Source of the DNA: Gemmatimonadaceae bacterium
GTDB taxonomy: Bacteria > Gemmatimonadota > Gemmatimonadetes > Gemmatimonadales > Gemmatimonadaceae
Direction: 5' to 3'
Length of the DNA stretch: 10,379 nt
Assembly (NCBI GenBank): GCA_019689955.1
Contig: JADGGM010000046.1
Coordinates: 1 to 10,379 of the forward strand
Shown here: positions 5,790 to 10,379 of the stretch, in pieces
Layout of the letters: each line of letters starts with the position of its first letter
Numbering within the stretch: position 1 is the first letter of the stretch
Notes under the pieces: model-generated
The model's database searches: none
Seen by the model: only the letters and a program-made list of their open reading frames with translations
What the model was told of the DNA's origin: nothing
Program-made: the position numbers and the translations under genes

Positions 5790-6578
5790 ATGCTCGCGAT
5801 CGAGGCCCTTGACGACGTCACGCGCGTGGTGATGTCCACCCGGACCACCCGGGCCATCGGTTACTCGGTGAGCGCGTACCTCGTGCGCGGGGTGCTCGTG
5901 GACCTGGGGTTCGCGGCCGTCGGCCGGGAGGTGGCGGCCTACCTCGACCACGCGCAGCCGCGGGGCGTGATCCTCACGCACCATCACGAGGACCATGCGG
6001 GGAACGTGGAGCTCGCGGTGCGCGGCGGGCTCCCCCTCGCGGCCTCGGATGCCACCCTCGCCGCCCTCCGCGCCGCGCCGCCGCTCGACACGTACCGGCG
6101 CATCACGTGGGGGACCCCGCCGCGGCTCGTGTCCGCCGTCCGCCCGTTCGTGTGCGATGCGCTCTGCCTCGTCCCGGCGCCCGGCCACTCCCACGACCAT
6201 CACGTCGTGTGGGACGCGGAGCGCGAAACGCTCTTCGGCGGGGACCTCTTTCTCGGGATCAAGGTACGGATCGCGCACGAGGGGGAAGACCCGCGGCGGC
6301 TCGTGGCGAGCCTGCGCGCGGCCGCGGCGCTCCACCCCCGGCGTCTCTTCGACGCGCACCGCGGGCTCGTCCGCGATCCCGTGGACGCGCTGCTCGCCAA
6401 GGCCGAGTGGATGGAGGAGACGATGCACGCCATCGAGGCGCGGATCCATCGCGGGTGGAGTGACCGCGCCATCACCCGAGACGTCCTTGGTCGTGAGCCG
6501 CTCGAGCACCATGTGTCGCGGGGGAAGTTGTCGAAGATCAACTTCGTTCGCGCCGTGCGGGCAGGGATCCACCGCTAG
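5790..6578 (+). CDS. Metallo-beta-lactamase-fold hydrolase
   Basis: This is a 262-residue single-domain MBL-fold protein, probably cytosolic as no signal peptide is seen. The Zn-binding signature H64-x-H66-x-D68-H69 (in ILTHHHEDHAGN) is intact. It is followed by H133 in PGHSHDHH, D152 in GGDLF and H190 in FDAHRG, so a full binuclear site is predicted. The GHSHDHH loop and a C-terminal helical segment (about 197-255) resemble the LACTB2/glyoxalase-II-like hydrolase group, whose members cleave thioesters or RNA; the substrate cannot be told from sequence. It is not a recognised beta-lactam resistance enzyme. The ATG at 5790 seems leaderless. The lipoprotein gene follows 36 nt downstream with its own strong ribosome site, so the two may be co-transcribed. 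Confidence 0.88.
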   Translation: MLAIEALDDVTRVVMSTRTTRAIGYSVSAYLVRGVLVDLGFAAVGREVAAYLDHAQPRGVILTHHHEDHAGNVELAVRGGLPLAASDATLAALRAAPPLDTYRRITWGTPPRLVSAVRPFVCDALCLVPAPGHSHDHHVVWDAERETLFGGDLFLGIKVRIAHEGEDPRRLVASLRAAAALHPRRLFDAHRGLVRDPVDALLAKAEWMEETMHAIEARIHRGWSDRAITRDVLGREPLEHHVSRGKLSKINFVRAVRAGIHR

Positions 6579-6614
6579 GTTCGGGCGCCATTCGCGTATC
6601 AGGAGGTTCCCCGT

Positions 6615-6992
6615 ATGGCTCGATCCACGTTGCGACTGGCCGCGGCCCTCGGCGCCGCGCTGTTCCTCGCCTGTCAGGGTGGGGACTCCAACCTGAGCAC
6701 CTCGCCGTGCTCACCCCTCCCCTGCACCAACAAGCCCGGCGTCGCGGCAATCCAGCTCGGGGTCTTCCCCGGCACGCTCGTGGTCGGCGACACTGCGACG
6801 CTCACCGCCGCGGCGGTCGACGCCTCGGGGGACACGCTCGACAACGTCACCATCACCTTCTCGAGCTCCACGCCGAGCGTCGCGTCGGTGAGCAGTGCGG
6901 GGCTCGTGACGGCGCTCAGCATCGGCGCGACCTCGATCATCGCGCGCGGCGGCGGGGACAGCGCGTCGGTGGTGCTCACCGTCGTGCCCTGA
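6615..6992 (+). CDS. Small BIG2-domain (bacterial Ig-like) lipoprotein
   Basis: This 125-residue protein has a signal peptide with basic start (MARSTLR), a hydrophobic core (8-18) and a lipobox LFLAC with the lipidated cysteine at C20. After a short linker with a C32/C37 pair comes a single BIG2-type Ig-like domain (about 43-125). It begins [20 protein letters not shown] and carries the typical [17 protein letters not shown] (88-104) and a final VVLTVVP strand. Such domains usually mediate surface adhesion or form repeats in larger proteins; here one domain makes up nearly all of the mature protein. A perfect AGGAGG (6601-6606) stands 8 nt before the ATG, so it is probably well translated. 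Its last 17 nt overlap the 3' end of the convergent DHS-like gene. Function unknown. Confidence 0.85.
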   Translation: MARSTLRLAAALGAALFLACQGGDSNLSTSPCSPLPCTNKPGVAAIQLGVFPGTLVVGDTATLTAAAVDASGDTLDNVTITFSSSTPSVASVSSAGLVTALSIGATSIIARGGGDSASVVLTVVP

Positions 6993-8274
6993 CCGAGGCG
7001 GCCGGCCCCGGCGCGCCGGGGCCCGGCCGGCCGGCGCCGGCGCCCGCGCGCGCGGTCACCGCGGACGCGGCGGTCGCCTGCTCGAACTCCCGCCGCAGGC
7101 GATCCATCATCGCCTCGCGACGATCGTAGAGCCGCTTGAGCGGGCGCGGCTCGCGTTTGGCGAGCGCGTACGAGGTGAGGAGCGGGAGCGCGATCGTCGA
7201 GTCGGTGTAGCACACGACCGCGTCGGGGAGCCGGTCGGGATCGATCTTCCCCCAGCTCACCGCCTCGGCCGGCGTGGCGCCCGAGAGGCCGCCGGTGTCG
7301 GGGCGCGCGTCGGTCACCTGGAGGAAGTAGTCGTGGCCGCGCTCGTCGATCCCGAGCACTTCCTGGATCTGCGGCTCGGTCTGCAGCATGAAGTTCTTCG
7401 GGCTCCCGCCCCCCATGATCAGCACGGCGCTCTTCCCCCCGCTGCGCTTCGCCTCGAGGACGATCGACGCCGTCTCGTTCACGTCGCGGTTCGGGTCGAT
7501 GGTGAGCGCGTTCCCCTCGAGCGCGAGCGCGGCCACGTTCATCCCGATCGACGAATCGCCGGGCGACGACGTGTAGATGGGCACCCCGGCCTCGTACGCG
7601 GCCGAGAGGAGCGAGCGGTGCGTGATCCCCAGCGCCCGCTCGCGCTCGCGCACATACTTGCCGCACAGATAGTGCAACTCCGCGCTCGACATCGCGCGCT
7701 GGAACTCCGGCCCGCGCATGATCTGGCGGAAGAACGCGTCGGTGGAGAGGAGCACGTCGTAGTCGAAGAAGATGTCGTAGATCCGGACGACCCCTTCCTC
7801 GCGCAGCACGACGTCGCTCTCGTGCGCGTTGCCGCGGTGCATGGCGAGCCCGAGACCGTAGTGCGTGTCGTGGTACAGGTTGGCGCCGGTGGAGATGATC
7901 CAGTCCACGAACCCCGCCTGGATGAGCGGGATGAGCGCCGAGATCCCGAGCCCCGCCGGCGTGAGCGCGCCGGTGAGGGTGAGCCCGACCGTCACGTCGG
8001 GACGCAGCATCTTCTCGGTGAAGAGCTGCGCGGCCTCGCGGAGCCGCGCAGCGTTGTAGGCGAGGAAGGTCCCGTCGATGAGCTCCGCGACGGTCTCGCG
8101 GCCATCGATGCGCCGCGGGTCGATGCGCTGGCCGCGGAGGAAGCGGCTCGCCGGCTTCGGCGCGGCGGCGTGCTCGCCGCGCTCGCGCGCCTCGGCCTGT
8201 CGCTTCTGCTCGGCCTTGTTCCCGGCGGCCGACGCGCGCGTCGGGGTCCGCCCGTCGTCCTTCTTCTTCGTCAT
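6976..8274 (-). CDS. Deoxyhypusine-synthase-family protein (bacterial DHS homologue, probable polyamine-modifying enzyme)
   Basis: The 432 residues contain a full DHS domain (about 45-400). The catalytic lysine motif EAVSWGK is intact (E337, W341, K343, corresponding to human E323, W327 and K329). NAD-fold segments include [10 protein letters not shown] (127-136), [10 protein letters not shown] (236-245) and [10 protein letters not shown] (286-295). In eukaryotes and archaea DHS moves the aminobutyl group of spermidine to eIF5A. Bacteria lack eIF5A, and bacterial homologues are known or proposed to make homospermidine or related polyamines by the same NAD chemistry. Aligned by eye, human D316 corresponds to L330 and the H288 region to KNF (293-295), suggesting a different acceptor or donor. 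Residues 1-45 are a charged K/R/A-rich extension and 401-432 a G/A/P/R-rich tail, both probably disordered. GGAG stands 6 nt before the ATG. The LOG gene lies 92 nt upstream on the same strand. Confidence 0.9.
   Translation of the reverse strand: MTKKKDDGRTPTRASAAGNKAEQKRQAEARERGEHAAAPKPASRFLRGQRIDPRRIDGRETVAELIDGTFLAYNAARLREAAQLFTEKMLRPDVTVGLTLTGALTPAGLGISALIPLIQAGFVDWIISTGANLYHDTHYGLGLAMHRGNAHESDVVLREEGVVRIYDIFFDYDVLLSTDAFFRQIMRGPEFQRAMSSAELHYLCGKYVRERERALGITHRSLLSAAYEAGVPIYTSSPGDSSIGMNVAALALEGNALTIDPNRDVNETASIVLEAKRSGGKSAVLIMGGGSPKNFMLQTEPQIQEVLGIDERGHDYFLQVTDARPDTGGLSGATPAEAVSWGKIDPDRLPDAVVCYTDSTIALPLLTSYALAKREPRPLKRLYDRREAMMDRLRREFEQATAASAVTARAGAGAGRPGPGAPGPAASVRARR
7004..7023. terminator. 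20-bp perfect GC palindrome at the convergent lipoprotein/DHS junction
   Basis: The palindrome begins 11 nt after the lipoprotein stop and lies inside the last codons of the DHS-like gene. With a one-base bulge, pairing extends about 5 bp further on each side. It would form a very stable hairpin in either transcript. There is no T tract on the plus side, so it may pause polymerase or protect 3' ends more than act as a classical intrinsic terminator. Confidence 0.4.
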
Positions 8275-8314
8275 CCCAATCTCCGGCTCTGGCGGTCGTG
8301 GTAGCGTGCGCCGA

Positions 8315-8344
8315 ACTCTAACGCCGTCGGGAGCGCCGCGTCAG
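8315..8344 (-). promoter_or_regulatory. Weak candidate promoter of the DHS-like gene
   Basis: On the minus strand CTGACG (8344-8339, 4/6) and TAGAGT (8320-8315, 4/6) have an 18-nt spacer. Transcription would start near 8308, about 35 nt before the ATG and its GGAG ribosome site. The match is marginal; read-through from the upstream LOG gene is equally possible. Confidence 0.25.
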
Positions 8345-8345
8345 T

Positions 8346-8365
8346 GGGCGGCGCCGGCGCGGCCC
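8346..8365 (-). terminator. GC hairpin just after the LOG-family gene stop
   Basis: GGGC and GCCC arms enclose the perfect palindrome GCGCCGGCGC (8351-8360) with one G-G (plus) / C-C (minus) mismatch pair. It begins 1 nt after the TAG stop (8369-8367). No U-run follows, so it is a possible 3'-end or pause element at best, between the LOG and DHS-like genes. Confidence 0.3.
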
Positions 8366-8366
8366 G

Positions 8367-9359
8367 CTACACCGCCTCGTGCCGCCGGTTCACCTTCGCG
8401 TCGCGCTCCGCCGCCGCACGCTGCTGCGCCTCGTACGCGGACTTCACCACGTCCGCCGCCTCCGCCGGGTCGTCGGTGAGCAGCATGAGGTCCATGTCCC
8501 CCGGGGAGATCTTCTTCTCCAGCAGCACGCGCGACTGCAGCCAGCGAATGAGCCCGGCCCAGTAGTGCCGGCCGAACATGATCACCGGGAACTGGTAGAT
8601 CTTCCCCGTCTGGATGAGCGTGAGCGCCTCGAACAGCTCGTCGAGCGTGCCGAAACCGCCGGGGAAGATGATGAACCCCACCGAGTACTTCACGAACATC
8701 GTCTTCCGCACGAAGAAGTAGCGGAAGTTGATGAGCGTGTCGACGTACGGGTTGGCGCCCTGCTCGAACGGGAGCTCGATGTTGCACCCGATCGAGCGCC
8801 CGTGGCCGAGCCGCGCCCCCTTGTTCGCGGCCTCCATGATCCCCGGCCCGGCGCCGGTGATGATCGCGAACCCCGCCTCCGCCAGGAGCCGCGCGGTCTC
8901 CTGCGCCGCCTGGTACTGCGGGTCGTCCGGCCCCACGCGCGCGGAGCCGAAGATCGTCACCGCCTTCCTCACCGAGGAGAGCGTGTCGAACCCCTCGATG
9001 AACTCCGACATGATCCGCATGACCCGCCACGGGTCCGTGCGCGTGAAGTCGGTGGCCGGGGCGAGCCCCGCGGTGCGCAGGAGCTTCTCGTCCTCGGTGA
9101 GCGCGGGGGGGAGGTAGTCGCGGATCGACTGGTCGATCGGCCGGTCGTCGATCTTCTTCACCGCACCGGACTGGCGCCCCTCCTCCATCTGCGACGGCGG
9201 CGTGCGCCCCGCCTTGAGGTGCCCTTCCTCGGTCCGCTCCCGCAGCCCCTCACGGGCGCCGTGCTCCGCTTCGGCGCGGTTGGTCTCGGCGGCGGACCGC
9301 CCGGTCGCCGTGACCACACGGCTCGTACGCTTGCGCGCCTTGGGTGTTCGCGATGCCAT
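8367..9359 (-). CDS. LOG-family protein (TIGR00730-type nucleotide 5'-monophosphate phosphoribohydrolase)
   Basis: The 330-residue protein has a Rossmann-like LOG domain from about residue 130 to 300. Motifs in order are IFGSARVG (136-143), TGAGPGIMEAANKGA (168-182), FFVRKTMF (215-222) with catalytic R218, and PGGFGTLDE (233-241) with catalytic E241. The family hydrolyses the N-glycosidic bond of nucleoside 5'-monophosphates; plant and some bacterial members release cytokinin bases, others probably act on purine nucleotides. Older annotations as lysine decarboxylase are wrong for this motif. Residues 1-70 form a highly charged, probably disordered N-terminal extension, so the true start may be later (for example M58 at 9188). 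The ATG at 9359 is reached 2 nt after a six-codon upstream ORF that carries the only good Shine-Dalgarno here. The DHS-like gene lies 92 nt downstream. Confidence 0.9.
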   Translation of the reverse strand: MASRTPKARKRTSRVVTATGRSAAETNRAEAEHGAREGLRERTEEGHLKAGRTPPSQMEEGRQSGAVKKIDDRPIDQSIRDYLPPALTEDEKLLRTAGLAPATDFTRTDPWRVMRIMSEFIEGFDTLSSVRKAVTIFGSARVGPDDPQYQAAQETARLLAEAGFAIITGAGPGIMEAANKGARLGHGRSIGCNIELPFEQGANPYVDTLINFRYFFVRKTMFVKYSVGFIIFPGGFGTLDELFEALTLIQTGKIYQFPVIMFGRHYWAGLIRWLQSRVLLEKKISPGDMDLMLLTDDPAEAADVVKSAYEAQQRAAAERDAKVNRRHEAV

Positions 9360-9361
9360 CG

Positions 9362-9382
9362 TCAGCGGAGCTCGACGTTCAT
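9362..9382 (-). CDS. Six-codon upstream ORF (MNVELR) before the LOG-family gene
   Basis: ATG at 9382 opens MNVELR and stops with TGA at 9364-9362. It has AGGAGA (9397-9392) 9 nt upstream, a well-placed Shine-Dalgarno. The LOG ATG follows the stop after 2 nt and has no ribosome site of its own, so terminating ribosomes could reinitiate there. It may be a true leader peptide or simply show that the main start is misplaced. The peptide is too short for family evidence. Confidence 0.35.
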   Translation of the reverse strand: MNVELR

Positions 9383-9412
9383 GTGCTAACTTCTCCTGGT
9401 GGTGTCGGCGCT

Positions 9413-9433
9413 CCCCCGCTCCCCCCTCCCCCC
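9413..9433 (-). other. G-run tract, possible G-quadruplex in the LOG leader
   Basis: The minus strand reads six G, A, six G, AGC, five G across this stretch (plus-strand C runs at 9413-9417, 9421-9426 and 9428-9433). Splitting the six-base runs gives at least four GGG tracts. It lies between the candidate -10 box (9458-9453) and the uORF ribosome site (9397), so the leader RNA could fold a quadruplex. No such tract is seen elsewhere in the window. Confidence 0.4.
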
Positions 9434-9452
9434 GGGGAGCGCACGAGCGCGT

Positions 9453-9458
9453 AAGCTA
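9453..9458 (-). promoter_or_regulatory. Weak candidate -10 box for the LOG-family gene
   Basis: TAGCTT on the minus strand equals the -10 hexamer proposed for fadI. No recognisable -35 box lies 16-18 nt upstream. Transcription from here would start near 9446 and give a leader of roughly 85 nt that includes the G-run tract and the uORF. Confidence 0.22.
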
Positions 9459-9501
9459 GTCCAGAAGCCTGATCAGAGGTACTGAGGCGCCTTCCCGTTC
9501 C

Positions 9502-10379
9502 ATGCCCGTCATCATTCTCGTGGCCGACGGCGCGCGCGCCGACGCGTTCGACGCGGGGCTCGCCGCAGGCACCCTGCCGGCGCTCGCGCGGCTGCGCGAC
9601 GAAGGGGGGATGCACGCGGTCACCACCGTCTTCCCCTCCGTCACCGGCCCGGCGTACGCCCCCTTTCTCACCGGACGCTTTCCCGGCCCGATTGGTCTCC
9701 CGGGGCTCCGCTGGTACGACCGGACGCGGACGCGGTGTCGGCGCCCGCCGTACTGCCGGAGCTACCTCAGCAGCGAGATGCGCCACATGGATGGCGACCT
9801 CGACGCCAAGGTCCCGACCCTGTTCGAGCTCTCCCCCTCGCGCTTCCACGCCATGAGCATGATCGGCCGTGGCGCGGCCCGGCGCGAGCAGTTGGGGCGC
9901 GGCCTCCGCCTCCTCCTCCGGATCGCGCGTACCCATTGGACGGGGGACGTCGGCGGATGGCTGGAGATCGACCGCATGATCGGCCGGACCGCGGCCCGCC
10001 GGATTCGTACCCGCCGCCCCGCTTTGAGCTTCATCGCCCTCCTCGGACTCGACAAGACGTCGCACGCCTCCGGCCACGCCTCCCCCGACGCCCTCGGCGC
10101 AATCCGCGCGCTCGACGAGATGGTCGCCGAGCTCCGCCATGACGCCGAGCGCCACGGCGTGTGGGAGAAAACGCACCTCTGGATCGTGAGCGACCACGGC
10201 CACTCCGCCGTCCACGCGCACGACGACCTCGCCACCGCGCTGCGCGACGACGGCCACCGCGTCATCGCCCACCCGTGGATCTACGCCCGCCGCCCCGACG
10301 CCGCGGTGATGGTGAGCGGGAACGCCATGGCCCACATCTACCTCGAGCTCGCGCACCGCGCCCGCCCCTGGTGGCCCGC
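9502..10379 (+). CDS. Alkaline-phosphatase-superfamily phosphodiesterase (type I PDE/nucleotide pyrophosphatase-like), 3' end outside window
   Basis: Only the first 292 codons are present; the frame is open to the window end. Metal-site and nucleophile motifs appear in superfamily order: D9 in VADGARAD, T48 in FPSVTGPAYAPFLTG (43-57), D184 and H188 in GLDKTSHASGH, and D231-H232 in VSDHGH. The remaining metal-binding histidine would lie beyond the window. This predicts a two-metal phosphoester hydrolase of the NPP/phosphodiesterase group, acting on nucleotide, phospholipid or other phosphodiesters; substrate unknown. The chosen ATG puts the first beta strand at residue 2. A TAG at 9457-9459 rules out a much longer N-terminus, so no signal peptide is encoded and the protein should be cytosolic. 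No Shine-Dalgarno is evident. It diverges from the LOG gene. Confidence 0.87.
   Translation, partial: MPVIILVADGARADAFDAGLAAGTLPALARLRDEGGMHAVTTVFPSVTGPAYAPFLTGRFPGPIGLPGLRWYDRTRTRCRRPPYCRSYLSSEMRHMDGDLDAKVPTLFELSPSRFHAMSMIGRGAARREQLGRGLRLLLRIARTHWTGDVGGWLEIDRMIGRTAARRIRTRRPALSFIALLGLDKTSHASGHASPDALGAIRALDEMVAELRHDAERHGVWEKTHLWIVSDHGHSAVHAHDDLATALRDDGHRVIAHPWIYARRPDAAVMVSGNAMAHIYLELAHRARPWWP

Noticed and set aside
5790..6578. MBL-fold protein as an antibiotic-resistance beta-lactamase
   Set aside because: No signal peptide and no beta-lactamase subclass features; the GHSHDHH and C-terminal helical region fit general MBL hydrolases.
6976..8274. DHS-like protein as a true eIF5A-modifying deoxyhypusine synthase
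   Set aside because: Bacteria lack eIF5A, and the aligned substrate-contact positions differ from the human enzyme; only the fold and catalytic lysine support the family name.
8367..9359. LOG-family gene as a lysine decarboxylase working with the DHS-like enzyme in cadaverine/polyamine synthesis
   Set aside because: PGGxGTxxE with R218 defines LOG phosphoribohydrolases; the lysine-decarboxylase label is a historical misannotation and there is no PLP motif.

Overview
This is a chromosomal window of roughly 70% G+C (estimated by eye) with tightly packed housekeeping and metabolic genes. It contains no mobile element, CRISPR array or phage gene. The gene set would suit a Gemmatimonadota-like genome: FadI/FadJ-type beta-oxidation, GlpD, GreA, a bacterial deoxyhypusine-synthase homologue, a LOG-family protein and a one-domain BIG2 lipoprotein. 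That assignment is inference, since no rRNA or marker phylogeny is available here. The first 25 bases look like a Tn5/Nextera sequencing adapter, so the left edge is probably an untrimmed contig end and not biology.

Left part (1-4964): a beta-oxidation operon on the minus strand, thiolase (fadI-like) followed by the multifunctional enoyl-CoA hydratase/3-hydroxyacyl-CoA dehydrogenase (fadJ-like), coupled by a 4-nt ATGA overlap. fadJ is cut by the contig end. Glycerol-3-phosphate dehydrogenase (glpD) diverges from it. Together the two units would oxidise the acyl and glycerol-phosphate parts of lipids, both feeding electrons to respiration.

Middle (4965-6992): greA converges on glpD with only 7 nt between the stop codons. 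Upstream of greA is a 329-nt stretch holding a good sigma70-type promoter on the minus strand (TGGACA-N17-TACAAT), a possible 52-codon ORF starting just after it, and a strong hairpin followed by TTTT. This may be a small independent RNA or peptide unit, or a greA leader. A metallo-beta-lactamase-fold hydrolase diverges from it, apparently leaderless, and is followed by a small BIG2-domain lipoprotein with a perfect AGGAGG ribosome site.

Right part (6976-10379): a minus-strand pair, a LOG-family nucleotide phosphoribohydrolase followed by a deoxyhypusine-synthase-like protein. The latter keeps the catalytic lysine but appears changed at substrate-contact positions. Its 3' end overlaps the convergent lipoprotein gene by 17 nt. 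The LOG gene is preceded by a six-codon upstream ORF with a canonical ribosome site and by a G-run tract. Diverging rightward is an alkaline-phosphatase-superfamily phosphodiesterase that runs off the window.

A recurring theme is translation starts placed 5-6 nt after a -10-like hexamer (fadI, the MBL gene and the small ORF), which suggests leaderless mRNAs. I found no unmistakably new system. The best leads are the leaderless promoters, the unit upstream of greA, the divergent DHS homologue and the adapter artefact at base 1.
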